Source of the DNA: Paenibacillus mesophilus
Lineage (GTDB): Bacteria; Bacillota; Bacilli; Paenibacillales; NBRC-103111
Assembly (NCBI RefSeq): GCF_005938385.1
Contig: NZ_VCRA01000009.1
Span: forward strand, 186,001 to 250,000
Direction of reading: 5' to 3'
DNA length: 64,000 nucleotides
The position numbers and the translations under genes were made by a program. Below the pieces are notes generated by a model that saw only the letters and a program-made list of their open reading frames with translations, searched no databases and was not told the origin of the DNA. Below, piece by piece: positions 1 through 8,164 of the stretch (position 1 is the first letter of the stretch; every line of letters begins with the position of its first letter).

Positions 1-1
1 C

Positions 2-1369
2 GAGGTAGCCTCGGGAATCGCGGACGGTTTCGTGTTCATCTCGGTAGAAGATACCGGAACCGGAATCTCGAAGGAGCGGCACGAGGACATATTCAGTTAT
101 TTCGAGCGGAACGAACCGGCCTCGCGCGACGGATATACCGGCATGGGGCTCGGTCTGTATATAAGCCGCCAGCTCGTCGAGCGGATGGGCGGGCATATTC
201 GGGTAGCTTGGTCCGAGCCTGGGCGCGGAACCCGGATCGTCTTTGCTTTGCCGGTGTCGCAGGTGGCGGAGGCGCCGGGCGCCCGGACGACGCAGCATGA
301 CGATGCGGTATTTGTCGAGCCAGTGGCCAAAGCGGCTCTGGATCATTTGGACCGGCACGAGCATACGGTTCTGATCGTGGACGACGAGTCCTCGAACATT
401 CGCCTGCTTCTGAATGCGCTTGGCGGCGAGTATAACGTCGTAGTCGCCTTCTCGGCGAAGGAGGCGCTTCGCAAGCTTAGCGAGCATCCGTCCATCGATC
501 TGCTCGTGCTGGACGTCATGATGCCGGAGCTGTCCGGACTCGATCTGTGCCGGAAATTGCGCGAGACCCGCTCGGTTATCGAACTGCCGATTCTGCTCGC
601 GACCGCCAAGAGCACGCCCGAAGATATCGAGCTCGGCTTCAAGGCGGGCGCGAACGATTACGTAACCAAGCCGTTCATCGCCGGAACGCTGCTTGCCCGA
701 ATCCGGATGCAGCTTGCGATGAAGACGGCGGCGAACCGTGCGCTTCAGAACGAGCTCGCTTTCCTGCATGCCCAGATCAAGCCGCATTTCCTGTATAACG
801 CGATCAGCAGCATCGTCTCCTTCTGTTATACGGACGGGCGGAAGGCGGCGCATTTGCTGTCGATGCTGGCCAGCTATTTGCGCTATGTGTTCGAGCTTGA
901 CCGCTCCGACATGTTCGTGCCGCTAAGCCGCGAGCTGGCGTTGATCCGCGCTTATGTGGAAATCGAGAAAGCCCGGTTCGGCGACCGGTTCGATTTCCGC
1001 CTTACGCTGGAGCCGGGAGTGGAGGAGACATTCATTCCGTCCCTCAGCATCCAGCCTTTCGTTGAAAACGCGATACGCCACGGGCTGTTCGAGAAGGAAG
1101 GGCACGGCAGCGTATCCTTGACCGTTACGGACGGCGAGGGGTATATCCGGATTATCGTCGAGGACGACGGGGTGGGGATGGCCGACGATCTCGTGTACAG
1201 GTTCGCCCAAGGCGAGATGAGGGAGGGCGGAATCGGGATGATGAACATACGCAGGCGGCTTATGACGCTCCCCGGCGCGAGCATCTCGGTCGATTCGGCT
1301 CTGGAGCAAGGAACGAAAGTGACGGTATATTTGCCCAAACGGACAGAAGAAACGCCGTGGGCGGGATAA
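2..1369 (+). CDS. Hybrid sensor histidine kinase, C-terminal part (cut by window start)
   Basis: The frame is open from base 2 with no convincing start, so the gene begins outside the window. The visible order is a HATPase_c domain (residues 1-80 of the fragment, DTGTGI and GMGLGL boxes), a receiver domain (about 115-240, phospho-acceptor Asp near 171 in LVLDVMMPE), then a LytS/YehU-type kinase core with phospho-His near 262 in KPHFLYN and a second HATPase_c domain (ENAIRHG, EDDGVGMAD). One protein thus carries two ATPase domains of different kinase classes joined by a receiver. Large hybrids of this kind, with a 7TMR-DISM or similar input domain, are known in Paenibacillus; the input part is not visible here. 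The gene lies 27 bp before a response regulator and very likely forms a two-component system with it. Confidence 0.93.
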   Translation, partial: EVASGIADGFVFISVEDTGTGISKERHEDIFSYFERNEPASRDGYTGMGLGLYISRQLVERMGGHIRVAWSEPGRGTRIVFALPVSQVAEAPGARTTQHDDAVFVEPVAKAALDHLDRHEHTVLIVDDESSNIRLLLNALGGEYNVVVAFSAKEALRKLSEHPSIDLLVLDVMMPELSGLDLCRKLRETRSVIELPILLATAKSTPEDIELGFKAGANDYVTKPFIAGTLLARIRMQLAMKTAANRALQNELAFLHAQIKPHFLYNAISSIVSFCYTDGRKAAHLLSMLASYLRYVFELDRSDMFVPLSRELALIRAYVEIEKARFGDRFDFRLTLEPGVEETFIPSLSIQPFVENAIRHGLFEKEGHGSVSLTVTDGEGYIRIIVEDDGVGMADDLVYRFAQGEMREGGIGMMNIRRRLMTLPGASISVDSALEQGTKVTVYLPKRTEETPWAG

Positions 1370-1396
1370 CGCCGGAAGAGAGGAGAAGATGCCGGA

Positions 1397-2521
1397 ATGC
1401 TGCGGACGATCATTGTCGAAGACGAACAGCCGATCCTCGAATGGATGAAGCTGATTGCGGAGGAGAGCGGTTTTTTCGAAATCGTCGGAACGTTTACGAG
1501 CCCGAAGGAAGCGTTGGAGCGTTATGCTTCTCTTGCGCCCGATGCGGCGTTTCTCGATATCGAGATGCCGAAGATGAGCGGGCTGGAGCTGGCGGAGCAT
1601 ATCGCTTCGCGGGATGAACGGGTTCAGATCGTGTTCACGACTGCCTATAAGCAATACGCTCTGGATGCATTCCGCGTCCAGGCGGTCGATTATTTGCTGA
1701 AGCCCGTAACGCCGGAAGCGGTGCAGAAGGTTGCGCACAGATTGATGAAGACGCATGATTTGCTGAAACGGCGGCCTCCTTCGGCGGTGCCTTCGACGCG
1801 AATCCGCTGCATGGGCACGTTCGACGTCAAGGGGGCGGACGGGGAAACCGTAAGCTGGCCGACCCGTAAGACGGAGGAGCTGTTCGCCTATTTTCTCGTC
1901 TACCCGAATCAATGGATCAGCAAATGGGTGCTCGCCGATTTATTGTGGCCGGATATGGAAGAAAGCCGTGCGCTCCACAACGTGCATAATACGATGTACC
2001 GGCTCAAGAAAGTGTTGAAGGAAAGCGGCTTCGAGCTTGAGCTGAAAACGACGAACGAAGGCTATTCGCTCCAAATGCCGCATGGAGCGGCCTGCGACGT
2101 CGGACAATTCCGGCAGTTCATGCGCGGCGTGTCCGCGGCCGATTCCGCAAATGCGGAGCAGTGCGAGACGCTGCTGCACGACTACGAAAGCCCGTTGTTC
2201 GGCGGGAAGGACTACTTGTGGAGTCTCGGAGCGGCTGAGGAGCTTGGCGGTTTGTTCGCGGCGCTGACGCGGATGCTCGTCGTCCATTACCGGGGCAGCG
2301 GGGACAAAACCGGGGTCGAGCGCTGTATTCGCAAATATTTGTCGATCGAACCGCTTGACGAGGAGATGAACGCAGCTTTGCTGCAGCTTTATGTGGAAGC
2401 GGGAGACGCGGGGGCATTTCGCAAGCAGTACGGCTTATACAAGCAGCGGCTGCTGGACGAGATCGGGGTCGAGCCTCCGAAGCTCGCAAGAGAGCTGGCC
2501 GACAAGGTAGGAGTGGAATAG
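1397..2521 (+). CDS. Response regulator with SARP/BTAD-type DNA-binding output
   Basis: A 374-residue regulator. Residues 1-120 form a CheY-like receiver with acidic pocket VEDE, phospho-acceptor Asp54 in FLDIEMP, and a Lys in YLLKPV. Residues 135-240 form an OmpR-like winged helix of the SARP kind (TRKTEELFAYFL, then VLADLLWPD, then HNVHNTMYRLKKVL). Residues 245-374 match a BTAD-like helical repeat region. In actinobacteria SARP proteins bind tandem direct repeats with 11-bp spacing just ahead of the -10 box; repeats with that geometry occur upstream of the next gene. It follows the hybrid kinase with a short gap, so co-transcription is likely. The start is ATG, with a purine-rich stretch (GAAGAGAGGAGAAG) 10-20 bases upstream. 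The family assignment is firm; the target is inferred. Confidence 0.93.
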   Translation: MLRTIIVEDEQPILEWMKLIAEESGFFEIVGTFTSPKEALERYASLAPDAAFLDIEMPKMSGLELAEHIASRDERVQIVFTTAYKQYALDAFRVQAVDYLLKPVTPEAVQKVAHRLMKTHDLLKRRPPSAVPSTRIRCMGTFDVKGADGETVSWPTRKTEELFAYFLVYPNQWISKWVLADLLWPDMEESRALHNVHNTMYRLKKVLKESGFELELKTTNEGYSLQMPHGAACDVGQFRQFMRGVSAADSANAEQCETLLHDYESPLFGGKDYLWSLGAAEELGGLFAALTRMLVVHYRGSGDKTGVERCIRKYLSIEPLDEEMNAALLQLYVEAGDAGAFRKQYGLYKQRLLDEIGVEPPKLARELADKVGVE

Positions 2522-2534
2522 GTTCAGGGGGCGG

Positions 2535-2560
2535 GAGACGATACCGTTCTCTTTTTTTTT
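2535..2560 (+). terminator. Probable intrinsic terminator after the two-component operon
   Basis: A short imperfect hairpin (GAGACG, loop ATAC, CGTTCTC with one bulged base) runs directly into a stretch of about ten T residues. The stem is weak but the U-tract and the position 14 bp after the stop codon fit a terminator. Confidence 0.5.
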
Positions 2561-2567
2561 AATTCTT

Positions 2568-2767
2568 GAGCGTATTACCAAATTTCGCGGACCACTTTTT
2601 CCGAGCATGATGCATTACATGCAAGAGTACATGTTGTTCGCGACAAATCGCCCGGTTTTGCCGGTCTAGATGCAAAAGCTTATGCATTTGACGAGAAACT
2701 TTGCGAAAATACGGGTGTCGAGATCATCAGTCGCTTTCGTCCTCCGGTGGTGCTGTATTTGCGATAG
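2568..2767 (+). other. Possible decayed coding remnant
   Basis: Between the regulator and the surface-protein promoter one frame stays open for about 65 codons and ends in TAG at 2765-2767. The last 30 codons read like real protein (DAKAYAFDEKLCENTGVEII and on), with GC-rich third positions like the neighbours, but there is no start codon with a ribosome site in that frame. I do not recognise the family. It may be the 3' end of a gene lost by deletion, or chance. Confidence 0.22.
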
Positions 2768-2774
2768 GGGAGTC

Positions 2775-2808
2775 TTGTGAGAATTTTGTGAGAATGGAAA
2801 AGTATAAT
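2775..2808 (+). promoter_or_regulatory. Tandem 11-bp repeats and -10 box upstream of the surface-protein gene
   Basis: TTGTGAGAAT occurs at 2775-2784 and again at 2786-2795, an exact 11-bp period. A perfect TATAAT lies at 2803-2808. No TTGACA-like -35 stands at the right distance, so the repeats occupy the -35 zone. Activators that bind tandem repeats one helical turn apart (PhoB/OmpR and SARP types) use this layout. The adjacent SARP-type regulator is the obvious candidate, but this is inference. Confidence 0.55.
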
Positions 2809-2858
2809 CCGGTGTGAGGAACAATTTGCATTTTGTTCAACACGAGGAGGAGAGAAAC

Positions 2859-5800
2859 TTGTATCAGATTAAGAAAAGAAGCGCGGTGCTCCTGATGGCG
2901 ATTCTGCTTGCCTTCTTGCAGGCGCTCGGCGGGGTTGGCGTCAGCGCGACCCCGGCACCAGGCCCGGGTCCAACCTTGTTAGCCCCGAGAGATATCGCGT
3001 TTGACGCGGCCGGCAATATGTACGTAGCCGATACGGGCCATAACCGGATTGTCAAGTTCGACACATCCGGAAATGTCGTGCTTGAGATTCCGATAGCGAG
3101 CCCGATGGCCGTGTTCGTTGACGGAAATGGGGAAATCTATGCGGCAACAACATCGGTAATAAGTGCAGCCATTAATCATTATTCCTCCGGCGGGACCCTT
3201 CATGCAACTTATCCGTTGTCTGTTACAGCAGCAGGTCCTATTACGGGTGTATCTGTAGATGATCTGGCGGTTACGACTCAAGGAGAAATATATTATTATT
3301 ACAGTGTAACTTCGTTTGTACCGCAAGATATTTGTATTCCTGTTCCTGTAGGTCCACCGATTTGTATGCCGGGGGGAGGGGGTCTTCCAGCAAGTTCCTA
3401 CTATTACGGAAAAGTCGGAACTACTCCCACCACGATGAGCAGCATCAATTCGAACCTTGGGCTTGCCGCCGACAACGCAGGGTACATATGGCGATCGATC
3501 AACACGCCGACACCCGGGGTCGTAAGCGAGGGCGGCCCTATGCCTACAATGATCACTTCCGGTCTGACTAATCCGGGAAAAATCGCCGTTGACAGCACCA
3601 ACAAGCTGCTTTATGTTGTCGACGGTATGGCGGGCATCAAGAAGTTCGATTTGAACAACCTGAGTGCTGGTTCGCAGGAAACGATTACGTCCGTCGGAGG
3701 TTCGGCGGTTATGAACCCGATCAGCATCGCGGTCGATCCGAACGGATGGCTGTACACTTTGGATATTTTGTTCGGCATTAAATCAAACAAGCCGCTAGGA
3801 CCAAGCGCGCCTACGGGGCTCACTGCAACTGCCGGCGATGCGAAAGTGTCGCTGACCTGGACGGCTCCGAGCGGAGCCGAAGAATACGAAGTATTCGTAT
3901 ACGAGGGAACTGCGGCGCCTGCCGATGCGGCCAACTGGCGGAGTGCTGCCGTCAGCGTGACAAGCAGCGTCTATACGGTCAGCGGATTAACGAACGGAAC
4001 GACCTATGCTTTTGCCGTCAAAGCGAAAAATGCTAGCGGTACGAGCGGTTTCTCCAACGTGGTAACGGCTGCGCCGGCGCAATCCGTACCTCCGGCTCCG
4101 ACGAACGTGAGTGCGACGGCTAATGAAGATCAAGTGACGGTAACGTTCACTGCGGGCCCTGTGGGTACTCTGGACAGCCCCTATGAACAATTTGAAGTGA
4201 AAGCGTGGACGAACGGAAATGTCGAGAAGTCGGTAAACGGCGCATCGAGCCCGATTACGGTAACGGGTCTAACATACGGATCGACTTACACGTTCACGGT
4301 AACGGCCAAAAATACGTCGGCGGGTGTTTCCGCTCCATCGGCACCGTCGGCTCCGTTAACGCTGATACATCCTGCACCTTCCGTGCCGCAGAACGTGAGC
4401 GCGACGGCGGGCGACGCTCAGGCGACCGTGAGTTTCGCGCCGCCTGCGAACAACTGGGGCAGCGTGATAGTCGAATATGAAGTGAAAGCATGGACAGGCG
4501 GTACAGTCGTGAAGTCCGTATACGGTACGTCGAGCCCGATTACAGTAACCGGATTGACGAACGGAACGGCTTATACATTCACGGTATCGGCCAAAAATGG
4601 AAACGGCGTATGGTCCCAAGCATCGGCTCCATCCGCATCGGTAACGCCGATCGCCTCGCAGCAGCCTGTACCTTCCGCTCCGCAGAATGTAAGCGCGACG
4701 GCGGGCAACGCTCAGGTGACCGTGACGTTCACGCCTCCTGCGGACAACGGAGGCAGCGCAATAGTGCAGTACGAAGTGAAGGCATGGACAGGCGGTACAG
4801 TCGTGAAGTCCGTATACGGAGCTTCTAGCCCGATCACCGTAACCGGATTGACGAACGAAACGGCTTATACGTTCACGGTAACGGCCAAAAATGGAAACGG
4901 CGTATGGTCCCAAGCATCGGCTCCATCCGCATCGGTAACGCCGAACGCCTCGCAGCAGCCTGTACCTTCCGCTCCGCAGAATGTAAGCGCGACGGCGGGC
5001 AACGCTCAGGTGACCGTGACGTTCATACCTCCTGCGGACAACGGAGGCAGCGCAATAGTGCAGTACGAAGTGAAGGCATGGACAGGCGGTACAGTCGTGA
5101 AGTCCGTATACGGTACGTCCAGCCCGATTACAGTAACTGGATTGACGAACGGAACGGCTTATACATTCACGGTAACGGCCAAAAATGGAAACGGCGTATG
5201 GTCCCAAGCATCGGCACCGTCTGCACCGGTAACTCCTAGCGCCTCGCAGCAGCCCGTACCTTCCGCACCGCAGAACGTAAGCGCGACGGCGGGTGACGGT
5301 CAGGCGACCGTAACGTTTACGCCGCCTGCGAACAACGGAGGCAGCGCGATCACAGAGTATGAAGTGAAAGCATGGACAGGCGGAACAGCAGTGAAGTCCG
5401 TAACAGGCACCTCCAGTCCGATTACGGTAACCGGATTGACGAACGGAACGGCCTATACGTTCACGGTAACGGCCAAAAATGCGAATGGCATGACGTCAGC
5501 ACCATCGGCACCATCCGCGTCGGTAACTCCGAGAGCGGTATCGACGGGCGGTGGAGGGGGCGGGCCTTCCACCGACAATGATCCTCCAGCCTCTCCTGGA
5601 GGAACGGGCCCTGTGTCTCCGCAGCCGGAATTGATTACGGTCAATGTAGAGAATAGAGGGACGTCAAACGGCGGAGTTGTTTCGACAGCTGTTATTCGCC
5701 GTACGAATGCCGAGGACGGCACGAAGAAAGACCGAGTCGAGCTGACCGCCGATCAGACGGCCAAGATGGTAGAGCAATTGAAGGCTGCCGGCTCCAATTC

Positions 5801-6884
5801 GGCAACGATTGTAATTCCGGATGCGAAGGATGAAGTATCCGAGCTGAATGTTTCGATTCCGAGAAGCTCTGCGGATCTCTTGTCCAAAGAAAACATCAAT
5901 TTGGAGCTGTATACGAACAATGCCCGTATTGTCATTCCGCCGCAATCTTTGCAAGGACGCGAGGATGATGTATACTTCCGCCTCGTGCCCGTCAAGGACG
6001 AGAACGAACGCAAGGCCGTCGAAGACCGGACCAAAACGGAGCGGGAAGTTCGCGCGGTCATCGGTGACCGCGATATGAACGTGATCGGCAGACCGATGAA
6101 GATCGAGACGAATTTGCAAAACAGACCGGTTACGCTCGTTCTGCCGCTCGACAGCTCGTACGCAAGCGATAAACCGCTCGGCGTATTCATCGAACATAGC
6201 GACGGAAGCAAGGAATGGGTCGCAGGCGAAATCGTGAAGTACGACGAATCCGGCAAGCTTGGAATACGGATTGCCGTAAGCAAGTTCAGTACATTTACGA
6301 TCGTGCAATATGAGAAGGATGCAGGTATCGCCTATATTAACGGTTATTTCGATGGAACGTTCGGACCGGAACGGAACGTTACGCGCGCCGAGATGGCCGC
6401 TATGCTGAGCCGTGCATTCGGAGCGAAGCCGAGGCAAGCGGGGATCGCATTCTCCGACGTCAATGCAAGCCACTGGGCGAAGGAATCGATCGAAAACGCC
6501 GCGAAGGCGGGACTGATGCTGGGGTACCCGGATGCCCGCTTCAAGCCGGATCATACGATTACCCGCGCGGAGATGGCCGCCATCGCAGCCCGTCTGTCGG
6601 GTGACAAGCCGAAGGCGACCGGCACAAGCAGCTTTACGGATACGGAAGGCCACTGGGCGAAGACGGCGATAGCCGACGCCAAGAAAGCGGGCATTCTGAA
6701 CGGCTACGAGGATGGAACGTTCCGTCCGGAAGCTGCGCTTACCCGCGCCGAGGCGGTCGCGATTATCAATAAGCTGCTTGGCATGAAGCCGTTGACCGAC
6801 TCGCAGCCGAAATGGACCGATGTATCCAAACAGCATTGGGCATATGGCGACATACAGGCAGCATCCGGCAGTAACGGAAAGTGA
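2859..6884 (+). CDS. Secreted surface protein: NHL-like repeats, six FN3 domains, SLH anchor
   Basis: The start is taken as TTG 2859, seven bases after a GAGGAGGAGA ribosome site; an upstream GTG in frame lacks one. Residues 1-30 form a signal peptide (basic MYQIKKR, hydrophobic core, cleavage near VSA-TP). Residues 40-310 resemble NHL/beta-propeller repeats (AGNMYVADTGHNRIVKFD). Six fibronectin type III domains follow (about 315-895), the last four nearly identical. A Gly-rich linker and an unrecognised beta-rich segment (930-1150) lead to SLH motifs at 1158-1341 (three TRAE motifs and a partial fourth HWA motif). SLH domains bind pyruvylated cell-wall polymer, so the protein is probably wall-anchored with a sugar- or protein-binding role. 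No catalytic domain was recognised. It stands alone between terminators. Confidence 0.9.
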   Translation: MYQIKKRSAVLLMAILLAFLQALGGVGVSATPAPGPGPTLLAPRDIAFDAAGNMYVADTGHNRIVKFDTSGNVVLEIPIASPMAVFVDGNGEIYAATTSVISAAINHYSSGGTLHATYPLSVTAAGPITGVSVDDLAVTTQGEIYYYYSVTSFVPQDICIPVPVGPPICMPGGGGLPASSYYYGKVGTTPTTMSSINSNLGLAADNAGYIWRSINTPTPGVVSEGGPMPTMITSGLTNPGKIAVDSTNKLLYVVDGMAGIKKFDLNNLSAGSQETITSVGGSAVMNPISIAVDPNGWLYTLDILFGIKSNKPLGPSAPTGLTATAGDAKVSLTWTAPSGAEEYEVFVYEGTAAPADAANWRSAAVSVTSSVYTVSGLTNGTTYAFAVKAKNASGTSGFSNVVTAAPAQSVPPAPTNVSATANEDQVTVTFTAGPVGTLDSPYEQFEVKAWTNGNVEKSVNGASSPITVTGLTYGSTYTFTVTAKNTSAGVSAPSAPSAPLTLIHPAPSVPQNVSATAGDAQATVSFAPPANNWGSVIVEYEVKAWTGGTVVKSVYGTSSPITVTGLTNGTAYTFTVSAKNGNGVWSQASAPSASVTPIASQQPVPSAPQNVSATAGNAQVTVTFTPPADNGGSAIVQYEVKAWTGGTVVKSVYGASSPITVTGLTNETAYTFTVTAKNGNGVWSQASAPSASVTPNASQQPVPSAPQNVSATAGNAQVTVTFIPPADNGGSAIVQYEVKAWTGGTVVKSVYGTSSPITVTGLTNGTAYTFTVTAKNGNGVWSQASAPSAPVTPSASQQPVPSAPQNVSATAGDGQATVTFTPPANNGGSAITEYEVKAWTGGTAVKSVTGTSSPITVTGLTNGTAYTFTVTAKNANGMTSAPSAPSASVTPRAVSTGGGGGGPSTDNDPPASPGGTGPVSPQPELITVNVENRGTSNGGVVSTAVIRRTNAEDGTKKDRVELTADQTAKMVEQLKAAGSNSATIVIPDAKDEVSELNVSIPRSSADLLSKENINLELYTNNARIVIPPQSLQGREDDVYFRLVPVKDENERKAVEDRTKTEREVRAVIGDRDMNVIGRPMKIETNLQNRPVTLVLPLDSSYASDKPLGVFIEHSDGSKEWVAGEIVKYDESGKLGIRIAVSKFSTFTIVQYEKDAGIAYINGYFDGTFGPERNVTRAEMAAMLSRAFGAKPRQAGIAFSDVNASHWAKESIENAAKAGLMLGYPDARFKPDHTITRAEMAAIAARLSGDKPKATGTSSFTDTEGHWAKTAIADAKKAGILNGYEDGTFRPEAALTRAEAVAIINKLLGMKPLTDSQPKWTDVSKQHWAYGDIQAASGSNGK
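4371..5546 (+). repeat. Tandem 294-bp repeats encoding FN3 domains 3-6
   Basis: Four in-frame units begin at 4371, 4665, 4959 and 5253, exactly 294 bp (98 codons) apart. Units 2 and 3 differ at only a few bases; units 1 and 4 are somewhat more diverged. The exact spacing and nucleotide identity indicate recent duplication or ongoing gene conversion, and copy number may vary between strains. Short-read assemblies could collapse this stretch. Confidence 0.93.
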
Positions 6885-6904
6885 TCTGAGGCTCGAAACA
6901 ACGG

Positions 6905-6935
6905 ACGCCGCTCCCCGAGAGCGGCGTTGCTTTTT
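6905..6935 (+). terminator. Intrinsic terminator of the SLH protein gene
   Basis: A perfect 8-bp stem (ACGCCGCT / AGCGGCGT) with a 7-base loop is followed by TGCTTTTT, 20 bp after the stop codon. Confidence 0.85.
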
Positions 6936-7087
6936 CGTATAAGGGACTCGTCTGGTCCAAAGATCGACAGAAGACGCCGGAGGCAATATTCCAAAGGTGC
7001 GAAATTTCCGGGGGATAAGCAGGAAAAACGAACGTATTTAACGAATATAATAGTCCGTGAGAACTATGTATAAGAGAGGGACCAGAC

Positions 7088-8005
7088 ATGCGATTAATTA
7101 CAAGATCGGATTTTGACGGGCTCGTCTGCGCCATGCTGTTCAAAAAGCTGGGAATGGTCGACGAGATGAAGTTTGTACATCCCAAAGATGTGCAGGACGG
7201 GCTGATCGAAGTGAACGGGAACGACATTTTGGCTAACGTCCCTTATGTGCCGGGCTGCGGTTATTGGTTCGATCATCATTCCAGCGAGTTGACCCGCAAC
7301 GGCGAGAACATCCAATTTCAAGGGGAAACCCGCATCGCTCCCAGCGCCGCCCGTGTCGTCTACGACTATTACGGCGGACGGGAGAAGTTCGGAGCCGAGC
7401 TCGACGATATTATGGCGGGCGTGGACAAGGCGGATGCCGCGCAGTTCAGCAAGGAAGACATTTTGCATCCGCAAGGATGGGATTTGCTGTCGTTCATAAT
7501 GGATGCGCGCACCGGTCTCGGACGTTACCGCGATTACCGGATCAGCAACTATCAGCTGATGGAAGATCTCGTCGTTCATTGCATGACGAAGTCGGTGGAC
7601 GAGATTATGCAGCTGCCGGACGTCCAGGAACGGGTGAAGCGCTACTTCGAGCTGGACGCGCAGTATCGCGAGATGCTGACCGCCCATACCCGTATCGACG
7701 GGAATGTGATCGTATCCGACCTGCGGAACGTCGATCCGATTTTCCCGGGCAACCGTTTTATGGTATACGCGCTGTATCCGGAGCAGAACATCTCCATCTG
7801 GATCGTCGACGGCAAAAACAAACAAAACTGCGTTCTCGCCTGCGGCCACAGCATCGTCAACCGCACCTCCAAAACCGACGTAGGCTCGCTTATGCTGAAA
7901 TACGGCGGCGGCGGCCATGCGGCGGCGGGAACGTGCCAAGTGGAATACAATTCGGCCGATGAAGTGCTGGAGCAGCTGGTATCGACGATGAAGCAGGACG
8001 GATAG
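7088..8005 (+). CDS. DHH/DHHA1 family phosphoesterase
   Basis: A 305-residue protein of the DHH superfamily (manganese-dependent phosphoesterases such as NrnA-type oligoribonucleases and exopolyphosphatase-like proteins). Metal ligands are visible in SDFDG (Asp8, Asp10) and in the signature DHH at 62-64 (FDHHSSE). The DHHA1 substrate-binding motif YGGGGHAAAGTC lies near the C terminus, where nanoRNA-type enzymes bind the nucleotide. A cytoplasmic role in degrading short oligonucleotides, cyclic dinucleotide products or polyphosphate is possible; the sequence alone does not decide. The start is ATG 7088 behind GAGAGGGACC. A TATAAT at 7046-7051 may be the -10 box. It is transcribed alone, bounded by terminators on both sides. 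Confidence 0.88.
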   Translation: MRLITRSDFDGLVCAMLFKKLGMVDEMKFVHPKDVQDGLIEVNGNDILANVPYVPGCGYWFDHHSSELTRNGENIQFQGETRIAPSAARVVYDYYGGREKFGAELDDIMAGVDKADAAQFSKEDILHPQGWDLLSFIMDARTGLGRYRDYRISNYQLMEDLVVHCMTKSVDEIMQLPDVQERVKRYFELDAQYREMLTAHTRIDGNVIVSDLRNVDPIFPGNRFMVYALYPEQNISIWIVDGKNKQNCVLACGHSIVNRTSKTDVGSLMLKYGGGGHAAAGTCQVEYNSADEVLEQLVSTMKQDG

Positions 8006-8017
8006 AAAGCATGGGCC

Positions 8018-8064
8018 CGAGCCTTCCTCGCCGCATGAAGCGGTCAGGGAGGCTCGTTTTTTTT
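8018..8064 (+). terminator. Intrinsic terminator after the DHH gene
   Basis: CGAGCCTTCC pairs with GGGAGGCTCG (one mismatch) and eight T residues follow directly. Confidence 0.85.
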
Positions 8065-8164
8065 GGAACCGGACGGACCTCGGGCGCATAAAGATTGGCG
8101 TGTGCCCCTGTCCGCTTTTCGCCGCCAGCGTATGTTATAACATCATGGTGAAAGGTGGATGAGC

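Noticed and set aside
2640-2770. c-di-GMP or other riboswitch in the leader of the SLH gene
   Set aside because: No conserved aptamer motifs were found; the promoter's -10 box lies downstream of this stretch, so it would not be transcribed from there.
4356-5207. Minus-strand repetitive frame with CTACPCLHF-type repeats
   Set aside because: The repeats merely mirror the FN3 tandem units on the other strand.
5664-6986. Long minus-strand open frame (440 codons) opposite the SLH protein gene
   Set aside because: It is the complement of a strongly supported gene, has arginine/histidine-rich shadow composition and no ribosome site.
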